Shown: positions 25,436-34,830 of the stretch, piece by piece
Layout: each line of letters opens with the position of its first letter
How positions within the stretch are numbered: the stretch's first letter is position 1
NCBI RefSeq assembly: GCF_965249985.1
Contig: NZ_OZ252280.1
Reading direction: 5' to 3' (one strand)
From: Algiphilus sp022763315
Lineage (GTDB): Bacteria > Pseudomonadota > Gammaproteobacteria > Nevskiales > Nevskiaceae
DNA: 64,000 bases
Position numbers and translations under genes: made by a program
The notes under the pieces: model-generated
What the model saw: only the letters and a program-made list of their open reading frames with translations
Databases searched by the model: none
What the model was told of the DNA's origin: nothing

Positions 25436-26029
25436 TCATGTCGATCGCTGTGACGGCCGATCAATGAGCGGCGCCAGCACTTCATCGACAACGGCACGGG
25501 CCCGGAAAATCCGTGAGCGGACCGTTCCGATCGGACAATCCATGGCTTCGGCAATCTCCTCATAGGAAAGCCCTTCGAGCTCCCGCAAGGTGATGGCCTG
25601 ACGCAGATCGTCCGGCAGCTGGGCAATCGCGTCGGCGACCGCCTGCTGAATTTCGCTGGTGAGCAGATGGGATTCGGGGGTATCGATATCACTCATCTGC
25701 TCGGTATGGCCGTAGAGCTCGGCGTCCTGCACATCGATGTCCTGTGCCTGCGGACGCCGCTTGCGCGACACCAGCTGGTTCTTCGCAGTGTTGATTGCAA
25801 TGCGGTACAGCCAGGTATAGAAGGCCGACTGCCCCTTGAAATTGGGCAGCGCGCGGTAGGCCTTGATGAAGGCGTCCTGCGCCACGTCAGGGGCGTCGGC
25901 ATCGCCGACGAAACGCGAGACGAGCTGCAGCACCTTGCTCTGATGCCGGAGGACGAGCAGGTCGAAGGCGCGTTGCTCTCCCTCCTGCGCCCTTCGTACC
26001 AGTTCCTCATCAAGTAGCTCTTCTTTCAT
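25436..26029 (-). CDS. rpoE: RNA polymerase sigma factor RpoE/AlgU
   Basis: Extracytoplasmic-function sigma factor for envelope stress. The 197-residue protein has region 2 (RAFDLLVLRHQSKVLQLV, then VAQDAFIKAYRALPNFKG with the -10 recognition helix) and region 4 (LRELEGLSYEEIAEAMDCPIG, cited as LSYEEIAEAMDCP, then GTVRSRIFRAR). The genes downstream are its own regulators, and nadB lies divergently upstream, as in P. aeruginosa algU. I could not find a convincing autoregulatory GAACTT/TCtga promoter in the 155-base gap before it. Confidence 0.97.
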   Translation of the reverse strand: MKEELLDEELVRRAQEGEQRAFDLLVLRHQSKVLQLVSRFVGDADAPDVAQDAFIKAYRALPNFKGQSAFYTWLYRIAINTAKNQLVSRKRRPQAQDIDVQDAELYGHTEQMSDIDTPESHLLTSEIQQAVADAIAQLPDDLRQAITLRELEGLSYEEIAEAMDCPIGTVRSRIFRARAVVDEVLAPLIDRPSQRST

Positions 26030-26184
26030 CGCGCGCGGTTGGTGTGACGCGCACGTTGTGCGTCAGCGTTCATGGAAAACCTGTCAAAATGCTGCAACAG
26101 TGCCGCCCCCCTGCGGACTGCAGGCGCGCTAGAGTGTAGCAACTCCTGCTGGCGCAACCGCCCACCCTTCGCATCATTAGCTCC

Positions 26185-27813
26185 GTGCAGACGACAGACG
26201 TCCTTATCCTGGGCAGCGGCGCGGCCGGCCTGACGTGCGCCTTGCGACTGGCCCAGGCCGGCATGCAGTGCACCGTCGTCTCCAAGAGCCGGTTGCGCTC
26301 CGGCGCCACCCTATGGGCCCAAGGTGGCATCTCCGCCGTGCTCGACGCCGCGGACTCGCTCGACGCCCATATGCAGGACACGGTGGACGCCGGCGGCGGC
26401 CTGTGCGATCCCGACATGGTGCGCCACATCGTCGCGCGCGGGCCCGCCTGCATCGAGTGGCTGGTGGAGCGCGGCGTGCAGTTCACCGCCGACCCCGAAG
26501 GCCCGCAAGGCAGCGAACCGCGTCTGCATCTGACGCGGGAGGGCGGCCATTCGTTCCGTCGCATCGTGCATGCGGCCGATGCCACTGGCGCGGCGGTGGA
26601 AAGCACCCTCGCCGAGTTGGTGGCCGCTGAACCCCGCATCACCGTGCGTGAACACGCCTTCGCGGTCGACCTCATCCGCGGCAACCGCGCCGAAGGTGTC
26701 ATCGGCGCCTACCTCATGGATGTGAACAGCCACGAGGTGTTCCCCATCGCGGCCGGCGCGGTCGTGCTGGCCACGGGCGGCGCGAACATGGTCTACCTGT
26801 ATTCAAGCAATCCGCACGGCGCCAGCGGTGACGGCATCGCCATGGCGTGGCGGGCAGGCTGCCGCGTGGCGAACATGGAATTCATGCAGTTCCATCCCAC
26901 CTGCCTCTACCACCCCAGCGCGCGCTCCTTTCTGATCACCGAGGCGCTGCGCGGCGAAGGCGCACACCTCACGCTGCCCGATGGCAGCCGCTTCATGGCG
27001 CGCTTCGACGCGCGTGAGGAACTGGCCCCGCGTGACGTCGTGGCGCGGGCCATCGACCATGAGATGAAGCGCCTGGGCATTGATCACGTCTGGCTGGATA
27101 TCTCCCACCGGGATGCTGACTTCATTCGATCGCACTTTCCGTCAATCCATGCGCGCTGCGCCGAGCTCGGCATCGATATCACGCGCCAGCCGATTCCAGT
27201 GGTACCGGCTGCGCACTACACCTGCGGAGGCGTGCTCACCGATGTGCACGGACACACCGATCTCGACGGCCTCTATGCCATTGGAGAAGTGGCGTGCACG
27301 GGCTTGCACGGTGCCAACCGCATGGCCTCCAATTCCCTGCTGGAATGCCTGGTCATGGCGGAAGGGGCGGCCAACGACATCCAGCGCCGCGCCCGCCAGG
27401 CGACCACCCAGCCCCTACCCGACTGGGATGCCTCGCGCGTGACGGATTCCGATGAGGACGTGGTGATCTCCCACAACTGGCAGGAACTACGCCGCTTCAT
27501 GTGGGACTACGTGGGCATCGTGCGTACCGACAAGCGCCTATCGCGCGCGGCTAATCGCGTTGCGCTGCTGCAACGGGAAATCGAGGAGTTCTACGGCAAC
27601 TTCCACATCAGCCCCGATCTGATCGAGCTGCGCAATCTGGTCACGGTTGCCGATCTCATCGTCCGCTCCGCCATCGCGCGCGATGAAAGCCGGGGACTGC
27701 ACTTCACGATCAATCACCCACAGCAACACAGCGAAGCGCAATGGTCCATCGTCTCGCCGGTCGACGGGCGCGCCCACCTGCGCCCCATCGCCGCATCACG
27801 AATGGCGTCCTAG
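26185..27813 (+). CDS. nadB: L-aspartate oxidase
   Basis: FAD enzyme that oxidises aspartate to iminoaspartate in de novo NAD synthesis. The 542-residue protein starts at GTG 26185. Motifs: LILGSGAAGLTCALRLA (FAD dinucleotide site), LWAQGGISAVLDAADS, TREGGHSFRRIVHA, the substrate-binding arginine in PVVPAAHYTCGGV and LHGANRMASNSLLECLV. Length is normal. Its stop abuts the convergent lipocalin stop with no gap. Confidence 0.97.
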   Translation: MQTTDVLILGSGAAGLTCALRLAQAGMQCTVVSKSRLRSGATLWAQGGISAVLDAADSLDAHMQDTVDAGGGLCDPDMVRHIVARGPACIEWLVERGVQFTADPEGPQGSEPRLHLTREGGHSFRRIVHAADATGAAVESTLAELVAAEPRITVREHAFAVDLIRGNRAEGVIGAYLMDVNSHEVFPIAAGAVVLATGGANMVYLYSSNPHGASGDGIAMAWRAGCRVANMEFMQFHPTCLYHPSARSFLITEALRGEGAHLTLPDGSRFMARFDAREELAPRDVVARAIDHEMKRLGIDHVWLDISHRDADFIRSHFPSIHARCAELGIDITRQPIPVVPAAHYTCGGVLTDVHGHTDLDGLYAIGEVACTGLHGANRMASNSLLECLVMAEGAANDIQRRARQATTQPLPDWDASRVTDSDEDVVISHNWQELRRFMWDYVGIVRTDKRLSRAANRVALLQREIEEFYGNFHISPDLIELRNLVTVADLIVRSAIARDESRGLHFTINHPQQHSEAQWSIVSPVDGRAHLRPIAASRMAS

Positions 27814-28401
27814 TCAGTCCTCGCACTGCGGCAGGGATACCGGACCCGGCGCCGCCAGACCGTCCGCCTCGGGCCAGCGCTGTGGCACCATGCGCACATC
27901 CTCCGGCGCATAGCCCATGGCCTCCAGTCGTGCCAGCGCCTCGACCTTCTGTTCGGTCGGCATTTCCGGCGCGCGATGCATCAACCAGGCGTAGTCGCGT
28001 CGCGTACGGGCGACAATGGTGCTGTCGTAGTCGGCGTCGAGCCAGGCGATGATGAACTCGGCGCGGAACGGCCAGATAAAGGACATGCCCCATTCCGCCG
28101 GATCGCCCTCCACGCCGGGATAACCCGTCGGGCGCGAGATCTTGAGCTTCTCCTCGAAGCCGCCATCGCGATAGCGGAACACGGTTTCGACCCGCCTGTC
28201 GGCACACAGCGCGTAGCGCTCGACCGCGTTGAAGGCTTCATCTTCGGGTGGCAAGGGCACGTGGGCAATGACATACCAATCGCCCATGAAGCGCTCCAGA
28301 TCGACATTCTCTGCACGCGGCAGGGGCGGCGCGTCCTTAGGAGCGGAGGCGCAGGCCACCAGACCCAGCGCGAGCACAATCACAACAGTCAGGCGATGCA
28401 T
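27814..28401 (-). CDS. blc: Lipocalin family lipoprotein (Blc-like)
   Basis: 195-residue predicted lipoprotein: VLALGLVACAS contains a lipobox LVAC. The lipocalin signature follows as FMGDWYVIAHVP (GxW) and later YDSTIVARTRRDYAWLMHR, close to Blc. Start chosen at ATG 28401, which shares one base with the preceding stop (TGATG), coupling it to the YgfX-like gene; a longer frame goes to 28479 inside that gene. Blc proteins bind lipid at the outer membrane. The link with ygfX and sdhE is positional only. Confidence 0.88.
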   Translation of the reverse strand: MHRLTVVIVLALGLVACASAPKDAPPLPRAENVDLERFMGDWYVIAHVPLPPEDEAFNAVERYALCADRRVETVFRYRDGGFEEKLKISRPTGYPGVEGDPAEWGMSFIWPFRAEFIIAWLDADYDSTIVARTRRDYAWLMHRAPEMPTEQKVEALARLEAMGYAPEDVRMVPQRWPEADGLAAPGPVSLPQCED

Positions 28402-28850
28402 CAGGAAGTCTCCGAAGAAGACGCCGGCGCGGGACGCAGCAATGCGGCGCGCAAGAGGCGGTAGTGCTCGGACGCGCATTCGTCGCCGAGCAGGATGCGC
28501 AGGGACGTACCACCGCCCTTGAGCCGGAAGCGCAATACCGGAATGCGCCCTCCCACCACGCTGAGCGGATGCAGCGTCGCGTCGACAAGGCCCGCGCCGC
28601 GATCCACCTGCCAGCGCCCATCGGCGTGCGCGACGATGCGATGCAGCGCACGTTGACCGAAACCGAGCGCCGGGTGACGACGGGTCAACATCCAGGAAAG
28701 GCCGACCAGCAGCGCAACTGCCACCATCCCCTCGCCATCCGGCATGGCCAGCATCAGCAACAGCAGGCTCAGGGCGTGCAACGCGCTCAGCGCCGTCAGA
28801 CCGCGCACGCTGGGTCGCAGCGGGATGTCAGCGGTAACGCCGGAGGTCAT
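28401..28850 (-). CDS. ygfX: YgfX-like membrane protein (CptA family)
   Basis: 149-residue protein with two N-terminal transmembrane helices (about residues 18-35 and 38-55) and a small C-terminal domain. The size, the helices and the arrangement (its start overlapping the sdhE end by 23 bases) identify the YgfX/CptA family. E. coli YgfX has been described as a toxin paired with SdhE (YgfY/CptB). Sequence conservation in this family is low, and motif evidence is weak beyond topology and position. Confidence 0.75.
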   Translation of the reverse strand: MTSGVTADIPLRPSVRGLTALSALHALSLLLLMLAMPDGEGMVAVALLVGLSWMLTRRHPALGFGQRALHRIVAHADGRWQVDRGAGLVDATLHPLSVVGGRIPVLRFRLKGGGTSLRILLGDECASEHYRLLRAALLRPAPASSSETS

Positions 28851-29073
28851 CGATCATGTCCGCGATCACGCCCGGTGGCGGCGGGCGATAGCCCATCAGC
28901 CACGACCAAAGGTCGGGGTCCTCTTGATCGAGCAAGGCGTGAAAGGCTTGGCGTGATTCGTCCGAGGCCTCGGCGTAGCAGTCTTCTGCCCAGCGCGTCA
29001 GCACCAGGTCCAGCTCCTTCATGCCGCGACGCAGTCGCCAACGCAATTCGCGAGGAATCGAGGTATCCGTCAT
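28828..29073 (-). CDS. sdhE: FAD assembly factor SdhE
   Basis: Promotes covalent FAD attachment to SdhA. The 81-residue protein has the diagnostic RGMKELD (RGxxE) motif near residue 16, and the typical DPDLWSWLMGYRPPP in the second half. ATG 29073 gives the standard length; an upstream in-frame start at 29112 is less likely. It overlaps ygfX by 23 bases. Its client sdhA lies about 4 kb away in this window. Confidence 0.93.
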   Translation of the reverse strand: MTDTSIPRELRWRLRRGMKELDLVLTRWAEDCYAEASDESRQAFHALLDQEDPDLWSWLMGYRPPPPGVIADMIDDLRRYR

Positions 29074-29136
29074 ACGCCCAGTATAGCGGCGCACGCCCCT
29101 GCTTCGGCGCAATGTCCAGCGCGCGACCTGGGCGGA

Positions 29137-30267
29137 CTAGAGCAGGATGACCTGACGCACCGCCTCGGCACGCGCGAGCCGATCGAAGGCGAGATTGATG
29201 TCGTCCAGGGCAAGACGATGCGTCAACAGCTCGTGCACTGGCAGCCGCCCCGCCCGATACAACGCCAGGAAACGCGGTACATCGCGACTGACCACGGCCG
29301 AGCCCATATAACTGCCACGCAGGCTGCGTTCCTCCGCCACGAGGCTCACCGCCGGGATCTGCAGCATCCGATCTGGATGGGGCAGCCCAACAGTGACCGT
29401 GGTGCCGCCACGGGCGGTGGCGAAATACGCCTGTTCCAGCACCTTTTCGCTGCCGACCGTTTCCAGTGCATAGTCCGCGCCGCCACCGGTGATCGCGCGA
29501 ATCTGCGTCAGGGCATCGTCATCGCGCGCCGGCACAACATGACTCGCGCCCAGTCGCTGCGCCAGCGCGAGCTTCTCGGCCACCGGGTCCACCGCGACAA
29601 TCGGCCAGGCGCCAGCCGCCACCGCGCCGAGTAGCGCGGCCAGGCCCACGCCGCCCATGCCGTAGATCACCACCGACTGCCCCGGACGGACGGAGGCGGT
29701 ATTGACCGCCGCACCGACCCCGGTCATCACTGCGCAGCCAAAAAGCGCCGCTACCTCGACCGGCAGATCCGGGTCGATACGTACGGCCGAGCGTTCCGAG
29801 ACCACGGTGTACTCGGCGAAGGCGGACACCCCCAAATGGTGATGGCAGGCTTGGCCTTCGGCATCGCGCCAACGCCGTGCGCCGGAAAGCAGGGTGCCCG
29901 CGGCATTGGCCGCGGCGCCCGGCGCGCACAGCACCGGGCGGCCTTCGGCGCAGAAGCTGCAGCGCCCGCAGGAGGGCACAAAGGAGAACACCACCCGCTC
30001 GCCCACCGCGAAATCGGTGACACCATCGCCCACGGCTTCAATGTCTCCGGCTGCCTCATGCCCCAGCACCATCGGCATAGGCCGTGGACGCGACCCGTTC
30101 ACCACTGAAAGATCCGAATGGCAGACGCCGGCAGCACGCACCCGCACCAGCAGCTCGCCCGGGCCGGGCGGCTCCAGCTGCAGCGGTTCAACGCGCAAAG
30201 GCATCGATTCGGCATAGGGCGTGTCGACGCCCATGCTGCGCAATACCGCACCGCGTGTTTCGATCAT
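29137..30267 (-). CDS. Zinc-dependent alcohol dehydrogenase, MDR superfamily
   Basis: 376-residue medium-chain dehydrogenase. Catalytic zinc ligands are in AAGVCHSDLS and LGHEAAGDIEAVG; the structural-zinc loop has four cysteines in SCGRCSFCAEGRPVLC. The Rossmann motif is GMGGVGLAALLG. The class resembles long-chain or class III-like alcohol dehydrogenases (compare AdhD-type). It overlaps the thioesterase start by four bases, so the two are coupled. Substrate is not determined; both may serve acyl or alcohol metabolism. Confidence 0.88.
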   Translation of the reverse strand: MIETRGAVLRSMGVDTPYAESMPLRVEPLQLEPPGPGELLVRVRAAGVCHSDLSVVNGSRPRPMPMVLGHEAAGDIEAVGDGVTDFAVGERVVFSFVPSCGRCSFCAEGRPVLCAPGAAANAAGTLLSGARRWRDAEGQACHHHLGVSAFAEYTVVSERSAVRIDPDLPVEVAALFGCAVMTGVGAAVNTASVRPGQSVVIYGMGGVGLAALLGAVAAGAWPIVAVDPVAEKLALAQRLGASHVVPARDDDALTQIRAITGGGADYALETVGSEKVLEQAYFATARGGTTVTVGLPHPDRMLQIPAVSLVAEERSLRGSYMGSAVVSRDVPRFLALYRAGRLPVHELLTHRLALDDINLAFDRLARAEAVRQVILL

Positions 30268-30722
30268 GCTGCCTCCTCGCCCTGGTGCAATGCCTCGAGC
30301 GCACTGCGGATCGCCTCGGGAATGGTTGTCGGGCGGCGGCTGCCCCGGTCCACGAAGACATGGACGAAGTGGCCGGTCGCTGCCGGCTCCCTACCCCCGT
30401 CCCCAAAAAGGCCGATGGCGTAGGTCACGCTGCTGCTTCCAATGCGGTCCACTGCCAGACCCGCTTCCACCACCTCGGGAAAGGCCAGCGGCGCGGTGAA
30501 CTGGCAGCTCGAATTGACGCACAGGCCGATGACGGGGCCGGCGTGGATATCGAGACCGCCTTCCCGGATCAGGTAGGTGTTGATGACGGTATCGAAGAAG
30601 CTGTAGTACTCGACATTGTTGACGTGGCCATAGACATCGTTGTCCTTCCACCGCGTCGGAATGCTCAGGCGATGGGGATAGTCGTCCAGTCGGCGCGATT
30701 CCGCCACGAAGGTCTCCTTCAT
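30264..30722 (-). CDS. Acyl-CoA thioesterase, 4-hydroxybenzoyl-CoA thioesterase (hotdog) family
   Basis: 152-residue hotdog-fold protein. The catalytic motif DNDVYGHVNNVEYYSFFD (Asp, Gly-His, Asn-Asn) is the YbgC/4HBT signature. Hydrolyses acyl-CoA; chain length is not predictable. Coupled to the alcohol dehydrogenase downstream (ATGA overlap). The 62 bp before the next gene downstream of its start contain no recognisable terminator. Confidence 0.88.
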   Translation of the reverse strand: MKETFVAESRRLDDYPHRLSIPTRWKDNDVYGHVNNVEYYSFFDTVINTYLIREGGLDIHAGPVIGLCVNSSCQFTAPLAFPEVVEAGLAVDRIGSSSVTYAIGLFGDGGREPAATGHFVHVFVDRGSRRPTTIPEAIRSALEALHQGEEAA

Positions 30723-30784
30723 TCTTGTCGTCGAGGCACGATCCTAGCTCGATTTCCGCCGCCAACGCGCCGAAGACGCAGGCC

Positions 30785-32137
30785 TCAGGTCGCGATCCCC
30801 CTCCACTGGCGCAGCAGGGCCGGTAGATGGGCACCCAGTGTCAAGGCGCGATACACCACATAGGCAATGAAGGCCAACCACAGGCCGCCATTGCCGAATG
30901 CCGGTACGAGGACCATCGCCGTAAGCAGAAAGGCCGCGACCGCAGCCAGCGACGCGTTGCGCATGGCGCGGGTCCAGCCCGCGCCGATGAAGATGCCGTC
31001 GAGTTGGAAAGCGGCAAAGGACAGCAACACGTAGGCAGCCGCATAGGGCAGGTAACGAATGGCCTCGCTGCGTACCGCCTCGATGGCAGTGAGACCCGCA
31101 ATGGCCCAGCCACCCGCGAGCAGCACGGCGAGTGCGAGCAGTCCCGCAGTGGCAGCGGCCAGATGGGTGGAGCGGCGTGCCGCCGTGCGCAGAATATCGA
31201 TCCGTCGGCCACCCATGGCGCGCCCCACCAAAGGTTCCACCGCATGTGCGTAGCCGTCGAGGAAGAAGGCACTGAAGCTGATGAACTGCAGCAGGATGTG
31301 GTTGGCCGCCAGGGTCACATCGCCGAAGCGGGCCCCCTGATTGGTGAACCAGGCAAAGCCCGAGAGCATCAGCAGCGTGCGCAGCATGATGTCACCGTTC
31401 GCCGTGACGGTCTGACGCCAGCGCGCCCGGTCACGCAGCCGCGCCCAGACCAGAAAAGGCTCGCTGTCCTGATGCCGCACACGCAGCAGATGCAGCGCCA
31501 GGGCCAATGCAAGCAACAGTGCCAGCCACTCCGCCAGTGCGGTGCCCAGAGCAATACCCTGCACGCCCCATCCCAGAACACCGGCAAAGAAGATGTCGAG
31601 CACGATATTGAGGCCGTTCAGGCTCAACTGCACCAGCAGAATCCAGCGGGTGTGCCCGAGGCCGATGAACAGCCCCATCAGAGCGTAGACGCCCAGTGCG
31701 GCTGGCGCCCCCCAGATGCGCCACGCGAAATACTCCGCCGTCAACGTCTCGACGTTGTCGCTGGCGCCGAACAGCGCCAGGGCCAGATCGATCAGCGGCC
31801 GCTGCAGCAGGAGCAAAGCCGAGGCCAGCACCAGGCTCAGCAGGAAGGCACGCAGGATCGCAGCGCGCACCTCGGCCTCGTCCTGTTCCCCATCGGCCCG
31901 CGCGGCAAAGCCGGTGGTGCCCATGCGCAGGAAGCCAAAGCCCCAGTACAGAAAACTGAACAGCAGAGCACCCAGCGCGATGGCGCCGAGTTCGGCGGTC
32001 GTGCCACTGCGCCCGATGACGGCGGTGTCGGACAGACCCAGCAGCGGCGTACTGCAGTTGGCAAGCATGATGGGCCATGCCAATTGCAGTATGCGACGGT
32101 ATCCCGGACCGTCTAGGGCCTCCCCAGTCCGTTCCAT
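30785..32137 (-). CDS. MATE family efflux transporter (DinF-like)
   Basis: 450-residue inner-membrane protein with about twelve hydrophobic helices in two halves. Family motifs: WPIMLANCSTPLLGLSDTAVIGR in helix 1 (cited as PLLGLSDTAVIG), ANHILLQFISFSAFFLDG and GHTRWILLVQ. This is the DinF subgroup, probably an H+- or Na+-coupled drug pump. It lies downstream of the sdh operon but is separated from it by a strong terminator. Confidence 0.9.
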   Translation of the reverse strand: MERTGEALDGPGYRRILQLAWPIMLANCSTPLLGLSDTAVIGRSGTTAELGAIALGALLFSFLYWGFGFLRMGTTGFAARADGEQDEAEVRAAILRAFLLSLVLASALLLLQRPLIDLALALFGASDNVETLTAEYFAWRIWGAPAALGVYALMGLFIGLGHTRWILLVQLSLNGLNIVLDIFFAGVLGWGVQGIALGTALAEWLALLLALALALHLLRVRHQDSEPFLVWARLRDRARWRQTVTANGDIMLRTLLMLSGFAWFTNQGARFGDVTLAANHILLQFISFSAFFLDGYAHAVEPLVGRAMGGRRIDILRTAARRSTHLAAATAGLLALAVLLAGGWAIAGLTAIEAVRSEAIRYLPYAAAYVLLSFAAFQLDGIFIGAGWTRAMRNASLAAVAAFLLTAMVLVPAFGNGGLWLAFIAYVVYRALTLGAHLPALLRQWRGIAT

Positions 32138-32149
32138 CTTCAGCCCTTA

Positions 32150-32192
32150 ACGAAACAGGGGCCGCAGGACCCGGGTGGTCCTGCGGCCCCTG
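32150..32192 (-). terminator. Intrinsic terminator of the sdh operon
   Basis: Perfect 16-base arms (32156-32171 and 32177-32192) with a 5-base loop. On the minus strand the hairpin is followed by TTTCGTT. It lies between the sdhB stop and the MATE start. Confidence 0.85.
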
Positions 32193-32222
32193 CGTCAGCA
32201 GACCACTGCAAGGCGGATGGCC

Positions 32223-32996
32223 TCAGGTGGTGCGCTCCAGCAGCATCTTCTTCGTTTCCGCGATGGCCTTGGCCGGGTTCAGCCCCTTGGGGCAGGTCTT
32301 CGCGCAGTTCATGATGGTGTGGCAGCGATACAGCTTGAAGGGATCCTCCAGGCTGTCCAGGCGCTCACCGGTGGCTTCATCCCGCGAATCTGCCAACCAG
32401 CGGTAGGCCTGCAGCAGAATGGCCGGCCCCAGATAACGATCCCCGTTCCACCAGTAGCTGGGACAGGCGGTGGAGCAGCAGGCGCAGAGAATGCACTCGT
32501 AGAGGCCGTCGAGCTCGGCACGATCCTCTCGCGACTGCAGACGCTCGCGCGTCGGCGCCGGGGTGTCGGTCTTCAGCCACGGCTCGATGGATTCGTACTG
32601 CGCATAGAAGTGCGACAGATCGGGCACGAGGTCCTTGATCACCGGCATGTGCGGCAGCGGGTAGATGGACACATCGCCCTCGACTTCGTCATTGCCCTTC
32701 AGACATGCCAAGGTATTGGTGCCGTCGATGTTCATCGCACAGCTGCCACAGATGCCTTCACGGCAGGAGCGGCGGAAAGTCAGCGTCGGGTCGATCTCGT
32801 TCTTGATCTTGATCAGCGCATCCAGAACCATCGGTCCGCAGCTGTCCATGTCGACTTCGTAGGTGTCCACACGGGGGTTGCTGCCGGCGTCCGGATCGTA
32901 GCGGTAGATCTTGAAGACGCGCTTGTTGGTGCCCTGGGCGGGATAGAACTTGCCAGGCTGCGGGACGGAGCCCTTCGGTAGCTTCAGTTCGGCCAT
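32223..32996 (-). CDS. sdhB: Succinate dehydrogenase iron-sulfur subunit
   Basis: Carries electrons from FAD to quinone in complex II. The 257-residue protein has the 2Fe-2S motif CREGICGSCAMNIDG and C in LAC, the 4Fe-4S CILCACCSTACPSYWW, and the 3Fe-4S CHTIMNCAKTCPKGLNP. Length is normal. It is the last gene of sdhCDAB, 19 bp after sdhA, and is followed by a terminator. Confidence 0.98.
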   Translation of the reverse strand: MAELKLPKGSVPQPGKFYPAQGTNKRVFKIYRYDPDAGSNPRVDTYEVDMDSCGPMVLDALIKIKNEIDPTLTFRRSCREGICGSCAMNIDGTNTLACLKGNDEVEGDVSIYPLPHMPVIKDLVPDLSHFYAQYESIEPWLKTDTPAPTRERLQSREDRAELDGLYECILCACCSTACPSYWWNGDRYLGPAILLQAYRWLADSRDEATGERLDSLEDPFKLYRCHTIMNCAKTCPKGLNPAKAIAETKKMLLERTT

Positions 32997-33015
32997 CGTT
33001 TCTTGCTCCTGCGGT

Positions 33016-34803
33016 TCAGTAAACGCGCTTCTGCGGCGCGATTACATCGATTTCATCGTCGATGGTGTACATGTGCACCGAGCGATAGTCGATCTTGGTT
33101 TCCGTGTCACCGGTGCGCCAGCACAGGCTGTGCTTCATCCAGTGATCGTCGTCACGGTCGGGGAAATCCTCGCGGGCGTGCGCGCCACGGGATTCCTTCC
33201 GGTTCTGGGCGCTGGCCATGGTGGTGAGCGCGCAGCCGAGCAGGTTGTCCAGCTCCAGCGTTTCGACCAGATCGGAATTCCAGATCAGCGAGCGATCCGA
33301 GACGGCGATGTCATTGAAGCTGGCCGCCGTCTTGTTGAGCTTCTCCATGCCTTCGTCCAGCGACTCGCCGGTGCGGAACACCGCAGCGTGATCCTGCATC
33401 ACCTTCTGCATCTCGGCACGCACATCCGCCGTGGTCCGGCTTCCGCTGGCGTTGCGCAGACGATCGAAGCGATCCAGGATGCGCTCTTCGCAGGTGCTCG
33501 AAATGGGCTTGTGCGCCTGATTCGGCTTCATGGTCTCGGCGCAGCGCAGCGCGACCGAGCGTCCGAAGACGACCAGATCCAGCAATGAATTCGAACCCAG
33601 ACGGTTGGCGCCGTGGACCGACACGCAGGCGGCCTCGCCCGCAGCCATCAGACCTGGTACCACCTTGTCTTCGTCACCATCGGCCGAAGTCACCACTTCG
33701 CCCGTGTACAGCGTCGGGATGCCGCCCATGTTGTAGTGCACGGTCGGCAGCACCGGGATCGGCGCCTTGGTGGCATCCACGCCCGAGAAGATCGAAGCCG
33801 TTTCCGTAATACCCGGTAGACGCTCGTGAAGGACTTCCGGCCCCAGATGCTCCAGGTGCAGGAAAATGTGGTCCTTGTTCGGACCGACGCCGCGCCCTTC
33901 CCGGATTTCGATGGTCATCGAACGCGAAACGACGTCGCGCGAAGCAAGATCCTTCCGGCTGGGCGCGTAGCGCTCCATGAAGCGCTCGCCCTCGGAATTC
34001 GTCAAGTAGCCGCCCTCGCCGCGTGCGCCCTCGGTGATCAGGCAGCCGGCCCCGTAAATGCCGGTGGGATGGAACTGCACGAACTCCATGTCCTGCATCG
34101 GCAAGCCGGCGCGCAGCACCATGCCGTTACCGTCGCCCGTGCAGGTGTGCGCCGAGGTCGCCGAGAAGTAGGCGCGGCCGTAACCGCCGGTCGCCAGGAT
34201 CACGCGATGGGCGCGGAAGCGATGCAGCGTCCCGTTGGCCAGATCCCACGCGATCACTCCGCGGCATACGCCGTCGTCGTCCATGATCAGGTCGAGGGCG
34301 AAGAACTCCACGTAGAACTGGGCGCGACACTTCAGCGACTGCTGATACATCGCGTGCAGCATGGCGTGGCCGGTGCGGTCGGCCGCCGCGCAAGTCCGCT
34401 GCGCCGTGCCCTCGCCATAGTGCGTGGTCATGCCGCCGAAGGGGCGCTGGTAGATCTTGCCTTCCTCGGTGCGCGAGAAGGGCACACCCCAGTGCTCAAG
34501 CTCGACCACGGCCGGGATCGCCTCGCGGCACATGTACTGCACCGCATCCTGGTCACCGAGCCAGTCCGACCCCTTGATGGTGTCGTACATGTGCCAGCGC
34601 CAGTCGTCCTCGCCCATATTGGCCAGCGCGGCGGATATGCCCCCCTGCGCGGCGACGGTGTGCGAACGGGTCGGAAAGACCTTGGTGATGTTGGCGGTCT
34701 TGAAGCCGGCTTCGGCCAGACCGACCGTTGCGCGCAGACCGGCGCCACCGGCACCGACCACGACAACATCGTATTCGTGATGGATCAGCTCGTAAGCAGC
34801 CAT
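33016..34803 (-). CDS. sdhA: Succinate dehydrogenase flavoprotein subunit
   Basis: Oxidises succinate to fumarate in the TCA cycle and respiratory chain. The 595-residue protein has FAD site VVVGAGGAGLRATVGLAEAG (first part VVVGAGGAGLR), the flavinylated histidine in RSHTVAAQGG, the active-site GEGGYLTNSEGERFM and HGANRLGSNSLLDLVVFG. Length is standard. Both the flavinylation factor SdhE and SdhAF4 are encoded in this window. Confidence 0.98.
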   Translation of the reverse strand: MAAYELIHHEYDVVVVGAGGAGLRATVGLAEAGFKTANITKVFPTRSHTVAAQGGISAALANMGEDDWRWHMYDTIKGSDWLGDQDAVQYMCREAIPAVVELEHWGVPFSRTEEGKIYQRPFGGMTTHYGEGTAQRTCAAADRTGHAMLHAMYQQSLKCRAQFYVEFFALDLIMDDDGVCRGVIAWDLANGTLHRFRAHRVILATGGYGRAYFSATSAHTCTGDGNGMVLRAGLPMQDMEFVQFHPTGIYGAGCLITEGARGEGGYLTNSEGERFMERYAPSRKDLASRDVVSRSMTIEIREGRGVGPNKDHIFLHLEHLGPEVLHERLPGITETASIFSGVDATKAPIPVLPTVHYNMGGIPTLYTGEVVTSADGDEDKVVPGLMAAGEAACVSVHGANRLGSNSLLDLVVFGRSVALRCAETMKPNQAHKPISSTCEERILDRFDRLRNASGSRTTADVRAEMQKVMQDHAAVFRTGESLDEGMEKLNKTAASFNDIAVSDRSLIWNSDLVETLELDNLLGCALTTMASAQNRKESRGAHAREDFPDRDDDHWMKHSLCWRTGDTETKIDYRSVHMYTIDDEIDVIAPQKRVY

Positions 34804-34830
34804 GCAATCAGACTCCAGCAGGTGCGACGC

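Noticed and set aside
26030..26184. Sigma-E type autoregulatory promoter upstream of rpoE
   Set aside because: A GGAGTT sequence exists on the minus strand, but no -10 match at correct spacing was found, so it was not annotated.
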